From contig NZ_FOUX01000005.1 in assembly GCF_900114995.1 (NCBI RefSeq), positions 930,001 through 994,000 on the forward strand: 64,000 nucleotides of DNA, in the 5' to 3' direction. Of the stretch, positions 1 through 7,391 are shown piece after piece. A program made the translations under genes and the position numbers. The notes under the pieces are model-generated. The model had not been told where the DNA came from. It saw nothing but the letters and a program-made list of their open reading frames with translations, and did no database searches. The stretch's first letter is position 1. Each line of letters opens with the position of its first letter. Source of the DNA: Chitinophaga sp. YR627. Lineage in GTDB: Bacteria; Bacteroidota; Bacteroidia; Chitinophagales; Chitinophagaceae.

Positions 1-294
1 ACAGAAAAAGCCACTCAGATCGGGGGCAAGCGACTGCCAGGTATAGGGTACATTCGGATTAAAGAACATCAGGGTAGTACCTGATACTTCTATGCTTTTA
101 TCTGCATAATGATAGAAACCATGTCCCCTGGACAAGCCTATTTTATAAAAGGTCTTACGGCTGTAACGGGGCGGCGTGGTTCCCACATGACCTTCCAGAC
201 TGAATACATTGAAATGCCCTGTTTCCTTACTCAGGTTGGCCGGCACTTCTTTGATCTTATTCTGATAAAAATCTTCGAGTGTTTCTGTTAGCAT
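1..294 (-). CDS. AraC-family transcriptional regulator, N-terminal part (cut by left edge)
   Basis: The minus strand is open from an ATG at 294 to the left edge, giving 98 residues with no stop. The fragment contains the stretch FYHYADKSIEVSGTTLMFF followed by NPNVPYTW. This is typical of the cupin-like N-terminal sensing domain of Bacteroidota AraC regulators, where the ring-forming F-x-N-P-x-x-P-Y motif is common. The helix-turn-helix half would lie outside the window. The gene is divergent from the 2OG oxygenase at 526, so it may regulate it, but that is inference. A CAAAATTA at 388-395 is a perfect TAnnTTTG on the minus strand and could be its -7 element. The family call rests on the N-terminal domain only. 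Confidence 0.7.
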   Translation of the reverse strand, partial: MLTETLEDFYQNKIKEVPANLSKETGHFNVFSLEGHVGTTPPRYSRKTFYKIGLSRGHGFYHYADKSIEVSGTTLMFFNPNVPYTWQSLAPDLSGFFC

Positions 295-525
295 GCGTGC
301 TATTGTTAAATGCGATATTTTAAATTGGAGATATGATCTTGCGGGGAAATACCTGTCTTAAAAACGCCCATACTTTTTCATACCCTGCAAAATTAAGGCG
401 ATGTATCGGGTCATTCATTACGATAAACAAAGGATTACTTATAAAATTCAAACAATTCACTTTCCCGGAATAGCAAGTTTCGGGTTTTCCGGCCCTCCCC
501 CCTTCCCTACTTTTACAAAAAAAAG

Positions 526-1242
526 ATGATGAAAAATATCGCGGAACGCCTGCATAGCAAGGATTGGCAGCAGATCAGCGATAATATGCATGAGCGCGGT
601 TATGCCCTGATACAGGAACTGCTGACCGCTCAGGAATGCCAGGAACTGATTGAATTGTATAATGACAAAGCGTCTTACCGAAAAACGATCTCCATGGAAC
701 GATACCGTTTCGGATCAGGAGAATATAAATACTTCCGGTACCCGCTACCGGATCTGATCACGACTGTCAGGGAAACGGTCTATCCTTATCTGGCAACGAT
801 CGCCAATAAATGGATGGAGGTCCTGCAGTCTGATCACCGCTTTCCTTCCGCCCATTCCACGTTAAGAGAACAATGCAGCGAAAAGGGACAGGACAAACCA
901 ACCGTCCTCATCCTGAAATATGGCGCCGGTGGTTTCAATACCCTGCACCAGGATCTATACGGCGACATATGGTTTCCCATGCAGGCCGTCCTCTTCCTGA
1001 ATGAACCTGGCGAGGACTATAATGGAGGTGAATTTGTACTGACAGAACAGATTCCCCGTGCACAGTCCAAAGCCAGCGTGATATCCGCCCATAAAGGCGA
1101 TATGTTATTATTTACGACCAACTTCCGGCCTGTAAAAGGTACGAGGGGGTATTACAGGGTGAATATGAAACATGGAGTCAGTCCTTTACATAGTGGGAAC
1201 AGGCATACCCTGGGTATCATTTTTCATGATGCGCAGACCTGA
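526..1242 (+). CDS. 2OG-Fe(II) oxygenase superfamily protein
   Basis: The product has 238 residues and no signal peptide, so it is probably cytoplasmic. Iron-binding residues typical of the fold are visible: His141-x-Asp143 in the segment FNTLHQDLYGD, a distal His216 in NMKHGVSPLHSG, and Arg226 as the likely 2-oxoglutarate ligand. Proteins of this shape (COG3826-like) hydroxylate or demethylate an unknown substrate using O2 and 2-oxoglutarate. The substrate cannot be read from the sequence. The gene stands alone, divergent from an AraC-type regulator and convergent with the oxidoreductase gene, with a strong hairpin between them. The family call is firm; any role in DNA or protein modification would be a guess. 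Confidence 0.85.
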   Translation: MMKNIAERLHSKDWQQISDNMHERGYALIQELLTAQECQELIELYNDKASYRKTISMERYRFGSGEYKYFRYPLPDLITTVRETVYPYLATIANKWMEVLQSDHRFPSAHSTLREQCSEKGQDKPTVLILKYGAGGFNTLHQDLYGDIWFPMQAVLFLNEPGEDYNGGEFVLTEQIPRAQSKASVISAHKGDMLLFTTNFRPVKGTRGYYRVNMKHGVSPLHSGNRHTLGIIFHDAQT

Positions 1243-1277
1243 GTACAGCTGCCGCATCGATTATCTTCCCGCAACAG

Positions 1278-1304
1278 AAAGGGACTTCATTCTGAAGTCC
1301 CTTT
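1278..1304. terminator. Bidirectional hairpin terminator between convergent genes
   Basis: A perfect 12-bp stem (AAAGGGACTTCA, loop TTC, then its complement) lies between two convergent stop codons. A/T tracts at both ends of the stem give it a terminator-like form on either strand. Confidence 0.75.
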
Positions 1305-1330
1305 GCTTATTCTCCATATGGAGTAATCTT

Positions 1331-2326
1331 TTAAATCTCAACGACGATATTACCCGTTTCGCCTCTACGTACGATCAGGGTCAGTGCCTGATCTGCTGTC
1401 TGCAGATGAAAATGGCGCGGGTCCAGCAGTGGCAGTATCTGTCCTGCTTCTGCCATTCTTGTTGCTTCTCTTAAGATCGCACCGTGGTGCTCTCTGCCCA
1501 TTCCTGTCAGCATGGGCAGTAAGGTGAAGACGCCGGAATAAGTAGCCGCTTTGGAGGATAATGGAGCCAGACTGTGAGAGCCCCATCCCAGGGAACTGAT
1601 CACATGGCCATTAAACTGCTTTACAGCCTCAAATGAAGCGTCCAGCGTTGCGCCACCTACAGTATCAAAAACGATATCAAAACCAGCACCACGGGTGTAT
1701 TTGTTCACATAATCCGCAACACTAACTGTATCTGCGTCGATATATGTGGCGCCAAACCACTCGATGATCGCCTGTTTATCATCTGTATCAGTGGCATAAA
1801 CATCCGCACCGAATGCACGGGCGATCTGAATGGCCATTTGTCCGATACCACCGGAACCACCATGTATCAGTACTTTCTGTCCCTCTTCGATCCTTGCTTT
1901 ATCTACCAGGCCTTCCCATGCGGTAACAAAACCAAAGGGTATGGCTGCTGCTTCACGCATGGTCAGATTGGCTGGTTTGCGTGCGATGAGTTCTGCGTCT
2001 ACAGCTACATACTCTGCCAGAGAGCCCTGTAAACCAGCCACGCCACCTGTCATACCATATACCTTATCACCGGGTGCATAACTTGTTACGCCCTCTCCCA
2101 CTTCTACCACGATACCTGCCATATCAATGCCCAGTACAGCCGGTAATGGTTGCTTTGCGTGCTCCGCTTCTCCAGCTTTAATTTTTGCATCCAGTGGATT
2201 TACACCACTCGCCTTTACTCTTATCAGAACCTCTCCAAAATCCGGTCTTGGCCTGTCTATTACGCGATATACGAACGGAGCGCCATAATCCTCCAGGATT
2301 AGCGCACGCATGTGCTCACTACTCAT
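1331..2326 (-). CDS. Zinc-independent quinone oxidoreductase / MDR-family alcohol dehydrogenase
   Basis: The product has 331 residues, the usual length for medium-chain dehydrogenase/reductase quinone oxidoreductases. The N-terminal GroES-like part contains KASGVNPLDAKIKAG and VLGIDMAGIVVEVGEGV. The Rossmann part has the glycine-rich NADPH motif HGGSGGIGQMAIQIA near residue 155. The catalytic-zinc cysteine and histidine of true alcohol dehydrogenases are not present, which points to the NADPH:quinone reductase/crotonyl-CoA reductase-like branch. It is monocistronic, convergent with the oxygenase gene and divergent from the serine hydrolase. The substrate is unknown. Start is the ATG at 2326; a second in-frame Met follows five codons later. 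Confidence 0.88.
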   Translation of the reverse strand: MSSEHMRALILEDYGAPFVYRVIDRPRPDFGEVLIRVKASGVNPLDAKIKAGEAEHAKQPLPAVLGIDMAGIVVEVGEGVTSYAPGDKVYGMTGGVAGLQGSLAEYVAVDAELIARKPANLTMREAAAIPFGFVTAWEGLVDKARIEEGQKVLIHGGSGGIGQMAIQIARAFGADVYATDTDDKQAIIEWFGATYIDADTVSVADYVNKYTRGAGFDIVFDTVGGATLDASFEAVKQFNGHVISSLGWGSHSLAPLSSKAATYSGVFTLLPMLTGMGREHHGAILREATRMAEAGQILPLLDPRHFHLQTADQALTLIVRRGETGNIVVEI

Positions 2327-2424
2327 AGTTAGTCGGTTAATCTTTTATTGTGCTGTTTATTATCTTAATAGTAAAGGACACACGACGAAATATTCACAGT
2401 CATTGGCTAAATGGGCAAATGATG

Positions 2425-2439
2425 TTGCCCGCCAGGCAA
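2425..2439. promoter_or_regulatory. Operator-like inverted repeat in divergent promoter region
   Basis: TTGCC-cgcca-GGCAA lies in the 287-base gap between the divergent oxidoreductase and serine-hydrolase genes. It could be a regulator site, but the arms are only 5 bp and chance occurrence is possible. Confidence 0.25.
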
Positions 2440-2613
2440 TATTAAACTGTCAGCTTCCTAATAGATTTTGCCTATGCTAAAAGTGTTCCATTTTGCAAAT
2501 CACTGACAAACAATACATTTTCAAAACGTCAAGTTGACATTCTGGCTATATTTCGTGCATTTCTGACAATTTCGCGATATATAACATATAGAAAAGATGA
2601 CTATCTTACCTGC

Positions 2614-3843
2614 ATGAAACGCCTGCTCTCCTGCATCATATTCCTGAGCGCTGCCACAGTGGTTTTCGCGCAATCCAAAAACACTAAGAACACTGTCTAT
2701 TTTCCTGCAAAAGATAACTGGCAGCATCGTGCGCCGGCAACACTCGGCCTGGACGCTGCAAAACTGGCAGCTGCCATACAGTTTGCAAAAGACAATGAAA
2801 CAAAAGCGCCCCGCAACATGGAAGTAGCACAGGCACTCAGCTTCGGAAAAGAGCCTTTCAGCAATGGTGTTGGCCCCTTTTCCACACGTGGCGATGCCAC
2901 CGGTGTAATTATTTATAAAGGATATATCGTGGCGGAATGGGGAGAGACATTCAGAGTGGATATGACACACAGTGTGACAAAAAGCTTTCTGTCAGTTGTC
3001 GTAGGACTGGCGGTGGACAAAGGCCTTATTCACAGTGTACAGGATACAGTGGCCAGCTATGTACCACCCATAGAAGTATATAATCCTGCGGCGATCGGAC
3101 CCGGCGCAGAGCAACTGGGACAGCCACAGTTACTCTACCCTTTCGCAGGCGCACACAATAGTACCCTGACATGGGATGTCATGTTGCGGCAAACGAGCGA
3201 CTGGGAAGGCACCTTATGGGGAAAACCTGATTGGGCTGACAGACCGGAGGGGAATGCTGCCGACTGGATGACCAGAAAACGAAACAAACCCGGTACGGTA
3301 TGGAAATATAATGACGTACGGGTAAATGCCCTTGCGCTGGCTGCTACCAGTGTTTGGCGCAAACCATTACCGCAGATACTCAAAACGAATATTATGGACG
3401 AAATAGGTGCTTCAGATACCTGGAGATGGAACGGCTACCGCAATTCCTGGATCGTACTGGATGGTAGTCCTGTACAGTCTGTGAGCGGTGGCGGACATTG
3501 GGGAGGTGGAATGTTCATCCATGCCTATGACATGGCGCGTTTTGGCCTGCTGACATTACACAGAGGTAACTGGAACGGAAAACAGCTGATCTCCGAACAG
3601 TGGGTGAAACAATCCCTTACACCCACTACAGCCAAACCGACCTATGGATATATGAACTGGTTCCTGAATACAGGAAAAGAATTATTGCCCGGCGCCCCCG
3701 CAGATGCGTTTGTGCATATAGGTAATGGCACAAATTTCATCTACGTAGATCCGGGTCATGATCTCGTTGCAGTGGTGAGATGGATAGAAAATAAATCGAT
3801 GGACGAGATGGTCAGGCACATACTGGCTGCCATCCCGCGGTAG
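2614..3843 (+). CDS. Serine hydrolase, class C beta-lactamase / esterase fold, exported
   Basis: The product has 409 residues with an N-terminal signal peptide (MKRLLSCIIFLSAATVVFAQ). The nucleophile motif S-x-x-K is Ser120-Val-Thr-Lys123 in THSVTKSF. The second motif is Tyr232-Asn in WKYNDVRVNAL. A C-terminal HIGNGTNFIYV segment is in the place of the third (KTG/HxG) motif. This is the AmpC/penicillin-binding fold. Members are esterases, D-amino-acid peptidases or beta-lactamases, and the sequence does not separate these. The start ATG directly precedes the signal peptide. It probably acts in the periplasm or on the cell surface. It is followed after 7 bases by a convergent small gene. Confidence 0.85.
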   Translation: MKRLLSCIIFLSAATVVFAQSKNTKNTVYFPAKDNWQHRAPATLGLDAAKLAAAIQFAKDNETKAPRNMEVAQALSFGKEPFSNGVGPFSTRGDATGVIIYKGYIVAEWGETFRVDMTHSVTKSFLSVVVGLAVDKGLIHSVQDTVASYVPPIEVYNPAAIGPGAEQLGQPQLLYPFAGAHNSTLTWDVMLRQTSDWEGTLWGKPDWADRPEGNAADWMTRKRNKPGTVWKYNDVRVNALALAATSVWRKPLPQILKTNIMDEIGASDTWRWNGYRNSWIVLDGSPVQSVSGGGHWGGGMFIHAYDMARFGLLTLHRGNWNGKQLISEQWVKQSLTPTTAKPTYGYMNWFLNTGKELLPGAPADAFVHIGNGTNFIYVDPGHDLVAVVRWIENKSMDEMVRHILAAIPR

Positions 3844-3850
3844 ACCTGGT

Positions 3851-4099
3851 TTAACAGGTCGCTGCTTCCCGCATCAGTAATTTACTGAAATTGATACGGG
3901 CAATCCGGAAATTACGCCATTCCTGGCTGGTACATTCCAGAGGAGAGATCTTACCAATGAGCGCTTCCAGTTGCTCAAAGAGTGCCTTTTTGTTGGACGC
4001 TATTTCTGCTGCTGCAAATACTATCGCCTCTACTGCTGTGTCGTTAATCGCCTGCTTTACCTGTTCAATGATGGACAAAGCCTGTTCACTTGTTCTCAT
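3851..4099 (-). CDS. Small hypothetical protein (82 aa), helical
   Basis: An 82-residue ORF with ATG start at 4099. I do not recognise the family. The sequence (AINDTAVEAIVFAAAEIASNKKALFEQLEAL) is alanine- and glutamate-rich and looks largely alpha-helical, without signal peptide or membrane segment. The gene fits neatly between the stop of the serine hydrolase and the promoter of the WG-repeat gene. Its composition is protein-like, whereas the overlapping plus-strand ORF at 3891-4184 is cysteine- and serine-rich and looks like a shadow. It is probably a real gene of unknown function. Confidence 0.55.
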   Translation of the reverse strand: MRTSEQALSIIEQVKQAINDTAVEAIVFAAAEIASNKKALFEQLEALIGKISPLECTSQEWRNFRIARINFSKLLMREAATC

Positions 4100-4190
4100 A
4101 TTTGTCGATACATTTTCGCCGCAAATATACCGTTCCCTCTCTAACCTTCCAACATATTGTGGAGAAGATCGATATATTTATTAAAAACGT

Positions 4191-4198
4191 TATATTTG
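4191..4198 (+). promoter_or_regulatory. Bacteroidota -7 promoter element for WG-repeat gene
   Basis: TATATTTG matches the consensus TAnnTTTG exactly and lies 24 bases before the ATG at 4222, implying a short leader. No clear -33 TTG at the expected spacing was found. Confidence 0.5.
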
Positions 4199-4221
4199 CT
4201 AACACATCAATCCTGTACTCT

Positions 4222-5466
4222 ATGAAAACCGTATATTTTCTCCCGGTCCTGCTGATCAGCTTATGGTGCAAGGCTCAGGACGGTCTTTATCCTTATGCTG
4301 AAAAAGGAAAATGGGGACTTACCAACAAGAAACATGCAGTCGTACTCGAACCACAGTTTGACAGTATCCAGCTGTTCCAGGGTGACTATGCACGTGTGGA
4401 AAATAACAGAAGGGTAGGATTGATCAATGGCTCCGGCAAAGTCATCTATCCTTGTACATACAGTGATATGCCGATCGTTGCACCCAATGGTATGGCTGTC
4501 GCAAAAACCATCAAAGGTTATATCCTGCTGGACCCTGCGACCGGTAAACAGAAAGGCTCCCTGGTATTTGATGAGATACCTGGTATCAATCCGCTTTCCA
4601 AAGCGACCAATCTGCTTGTTGTAAAAAAAGAAGGTACTATCGGTCTCGTAGATATGAATACCGGTAACCTGGTCAATAAAACACTCAAATTTGACGATGG
4701 TGAATTCTTTGAGGAACCATCTCTTAAAAATTTCCTGATCGTTGCACTGGATGGTAAATACGGTGTAATAGAAGCATCCACCGGTAAAGAAGTGATCCCT
4801 GCTACCTACGGCGAGATCAAAAGCGCCTCCGATGGCTCACAGGACCTGATCAAAGCCATTACCGATGACGAACGTGTGGTATACTTTGACGCCAGTGGTA
4901 AAGTCGCTCCTGCGGCTGTAGCCAAAGCGGCCCAAAAGGTGGAAGAAAGCAGTAACCATGATGCTGCTGCCCTTGACGAATCCGGAGAGAAAAAAGATAT
5001 GCGTATCTACAAGATCCCTGGTGGCAGATGGAGGGTCGTGCTCGAAATTGGTGAATTCCAGCGTCCGGGCAGAGCACTGGATAGCATTGAATTTTCCGGA
5101 TACTCAACACTGGAATACCTCTCTTATCGTGAAGCACAACGCATCCCGGGTATGATCAAAGCGGTGAAAGATAACAATACGGGAGTGATCGACCTGAAAG
5201 GTAATGTGATCGTTCCGTTGATCTACGATGATGTGAAATACAGAGAAGATAACTTCGGTCACTATGCCTTCATTGAAACAAGAGTAGGTAACCGTGTAGG
5301 GATCATTCCTATCGAAACCATGAAAGAACTGAAAAAGCCGGTATTGGCACAGGTGATCGATGAAGACGTCAACCGTAAGGCATTACTGGTACAAACTGCC
5401 AGTGGTACAAGAGGATATATGGATAAAACCACAGGTGAGGTTTATATTCCTGGATACAAAGACTAA
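4222..5466 (+). CDS. Exported WG-repeat protein
   Basis: The product has 414 residues. The ATG at 4222 was chosen because it opens a clean signal peptide (MKTVYFLPVLLISLWCKAQ) and sits just after a TATATTTG element; the frame is open further upstream. The mature protein contains WG-type beta repeats, recognisable as GKWGLTNKKHAVVLEPQFDSI, RVGLINGSGKVIYPCTY, KYGVIEASTGKEVIPATYG and TGVIDLKGNVIVPLIYDDV. Such repeats form beta-propeller-like or solenoid surfaces in Bacteroidota envelope proteins of mostly unknown function. The gene is monocistronic and ends in a strong hairpin shared with the convergent gene. Confidence 0.85.
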   Translation: MKTVYFLPVLLISLWCKAQDGLYPYAEKGKWGLTNKKHAVVLEPQFDSIQLFQGDYARVENNRRVGLINGSGKVIYPCTYSDMPIVAPNGMAVAKTIKGYILLDPATGKQKGSLVFDEIPGINPLSKATNLLVVKKEGTIGLVDMNTGNLVNKTLKFDDGEFFEEPSLKNFLIVALDGKYGVIEASTGKEVIPATYGEIKSASDGSQDLIKAITDDERVVYFDASGKVAPAAVAKAAQKVEESSNHDAAALDESGEKKDMRIYKIPGGRWRVVLEIGEFQRPGRALDSIEFSGYSTLEYLSYREAQRIPGMIKAVKDNNTGVIDLKGNVIVPLIYDDVKYREDNFGHYAFIETRVGNRVGIIPIETMKELKKPVLAQVIDEDVNRKALLVQTASGTRGYMDKTTGEVYIPGYKD

Positions 5467-5476
5467 TCATCTTATT

Positions 5477-5528
5477 ATGAGTAATAAAAAAGGTACTGTC
5501 GTCTGACAGTACCTTTTTTATTACTCAT
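5477..5528. terminator. Long perfect bidirectional terminator hairpin overlapping a stop codon
   Basis: A perfect 24-bp stem (5477-5500 with 5505-5528, loop GTCT) has A and T runs in the arms, so it works as a terminator in both directions. It includes the stop codon and last codons of the minus-strand gene that ends at 5521. The core of the stem is AAAAAAGGTACTGTC. Confidence 0.85.
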
Positions 5529-6138
5529 CTTCTAACAATGCATTCACCAGTGCTTTCCACTGAAGCTTCGAAATACCTATCGCCCCAGCTGCCCCGATAA
5601 CAGCGTTACGCATCTTATCCATCGTCTCTTCCGCTTCCATATTGGGCATTTCATTTCTGCCATAAACAGTGGCAGTTACGAGGGTTTCATCTCTCGTCAC
5701 CACAAAAGAACTGGTCGCTTCTTCTTTGAGGAAATGTGCTGTTCCGGCATGTTTTTGCTGCGGATGACCTGAAGGACGGGCCCGTATAAAAAACAATTGC
5801 TGGTGTTCACTCAGCTGTATCTCTTCCACCTGTTCTATCGATACCCAGTCATAACCTTTTCCTGCACTATTGCCGGGTCCGGGTATATCAATACGTATGA
5901 ACAAACCCGCATTGGCAGTTTCATCAATTTCCTCTCCCAGCTTGTCCACCAGTTGAAATGATGAAGATAAAGCTCCACACAATTTTCCCCATTCATTCAC
6001 GTGTCGCAATCTCTTTACGGCACGCTGAAAAACAGCAATAGCGGCCTGTTCATTGCCATTCTCTTTTTCTGCTGATGTTTCCGTTTCTTCTCCCGTATAC
6101 TGCACGGGGATAAAGGGTGCTGAAATATGATCTGGCAT
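5521..6138 (-). CDS. Hypothetical protein (205 aa)
   Basis: The product has 205 residues with ATG start at 6138. I do not recognise the family. There is no signal peptide or membrane helix. The N-terminal third is acidic and charged (EETETSAEKENGNEQ), followed by a helix (FQRAVKRLRHVNEWGKLCGAL). A middle part looks beta-rich (GLFIRIDIPGPGNSAGKGYDWVSI), and a helical C-terminus ends KLQWKALVNALLEDE. It is divergent from ackA with a 58-base gap to that gene's start. Its last codons form part of the 24-bp terminator stem. It is probably a cytoplasmic protein conserved in the group; no function can be assigned. Confidence 0.65.
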   Translation of the reverse strand: MPDHISAPFIPVQYTGEETETSAEKENGNEQAAIAVFQRAVKRLRHVNEWGKLCGALSSSFQLVDKLGEEIDETANAGLFIRIDIPGPGNSAGKGYDWVSIEQVEEIQLSEHQQLFFIRARPSGHPQQKHAGTAHFLKEEATSSFVVTRDETLVTATVYGRNEMPNMEAEETMDKMRNAVIGAAGAIGISKLQWKALVNALLEDE

Positions 6139-6196
6139 ACAATTGAATTTATATAAGATAACTGTAAAATTTTATGCCAGAACAAACACAGCTGAT

Positions 6197-7381
6197 ATGG
6201 ATAAAAAAAATACCGTCATTTTAACCATTAACTGCGGTTCCTCCAGTTTAAAATTTGCCCTGTTCGACGCCATCTCCTTAACGCTGATCAGCAAAGGAAA
6301 TATACAGAACATCGGTGCAGACAGCAGCGTTCACATAGAAGATGCTGCCGGCCATGAAGAACGGGCTGCACAACCTGTTCCTGACCTGAAAGCTGCTATA
6401 CAACTACTTACCGGACTACTCAAAGACAGTTATGCGCCTTACACAATACAGGCGATCGGACACCGGATTGTACAGGGTGGTAAAGAACACTACTTACCTG
6501 AGTTAATCACGCCTGCATTACTTGATGCATTCGAATCACTGATACCACTTGCTCCGGGACATCTGCCGGCTGAAATCACCGCGATACGCGCATTTGAGGA
6601 GGCTTATCCGGTTATTCCGCAAATAGCCTGTTTTGATACTGCCTTTCACAAAGACATGCCATTCACTGCAAAATATTTTGCCATTCCCCGGCACCTGTGG
6701 GACGATGGCATCATCCGATACGGTTTTCATGGTCTTTCGTATGAGTATATTTATCAACAACTACAGCAATCGTCACCACAGGAAGCCCGGGGAAAGATCA
6801 TCATCGCTCATCTGGGCAATGGAGCCAGCATGGCCGCTATACGCGATGGTAAAAGTATCGATACCACTATGGGACTAACGCCCACAGGCGGACTCGTCAT
6901 GAGTACCCGCTCCGGCGACCTCGATCCGGGTGTCATACTCTACCTATTAAAAGAAAAACAATTCATCAGCGAAAGAGCATTAAATGAGCTGCTTAACAAA
7001 CAATCAGGTTTAAAAGGCGTTTCCGGTACTGTAAGTGATATCCAGACCCTGCTAGAAAAAGAGAAAACCGATCCTAAAGCAGCAGAGGCCGTACAACTAT
7101 TCTGCTATCAGGCTAAAAAATATATCGGTGCTTTAACAGCCGCCACAGGTGGTATTGACACTTTGATATTCACTGGTGGCATCGGCTTACATGCCCCACA
7201 GATAAGAGAAAGAATCTGTGATGGTCTCACTTACCTCGGCATACAAACAGAACCTGAATTGAACAATGACAACCGTGACATCATCTCTCCGGAAAGCGCA
7301 GCTGTGAAGGTCAGGGTGATGGCAACAAATGAAGAGATCATTATTGCACAACACACGCAGCAATGCCTGCAGACACATTAA
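6197..7381 (+). CDS. ackA: Acetate kinase
   Basis: The product has 394 residues, the normal length. The start at 6197 was chosen because MDKKNTVILTINCGSSSLKFALFD begins as AckA proteins do, even though the frame stays open upstream. Family motifs are present: NCGSSSLKF at the N-terminus, GHRIVQGG, PLAPGHLPAEI, FDTAFHKDMP, IAHLGNGASM and FTGGIGLHAPQIRE. It converts acetyl phosphate plus ADP to acetate plus ATP. The phosphoketolase gene starts 10 bases after its stop, so the two are surely co-transcribed. Together they turn sugar phosphates into acetate with substrate-level ATP formation. No phosphotransacetylase gene is in the window. Confidence 0.97.
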   Translation: MDKKNTVILTINCGSSSLKFALFDAISLTLISKGNIQNIGADSSVHIEDAAGHEERAAQPVPDLKAAIQLLTGLLKDSYAPYTIQAIGHRIVQGGKEHYLPELITPALLDAFESLIPLAPGHLPAEITAIRAFEEAYPVIPQIACFDTAFHKDMPFTAKYFAIPRHLWDDGIIRYGFHGLSYEYIYQQLQQSSPQEARGKIIIAHLGNGASMAAIRDGKSIDTTMGLTPTGGLVMSTRSGDLDPGVILYLLKEKQFISERALNELLNKQSGLKGVSGTVSDIQTLLEKEKTDPKAAEAVQLFCYQAKKYIGALTAATGGIDTLIFTGGIGLHAPQIRERICDGLTYLGIQTEPELNNDNRDIISPESAAVKVRVMATNEEIIIAQHTQQCLQTH

Positions 7382-7391
7382 ATCAGACGAC

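Noticed and set aside
109..291. 60-residue plus-strand ORF at the left edge
   Set aside because: It is antisense to the AraC-type N-terminal domain, which has clear family motifs.
2521..2970. 149-residue cysteine-rich minus-strand ORF
   Set aside because: It overlaps the signal peptide and N-terminus of the serine hydrolase antisense and has no coherent domain pattern.
4090..4221. Longer N-terminus for the WG-repeat protein
   Set aside because: The extension would include the promoter element and hide the signal peptide that starts at 4222.
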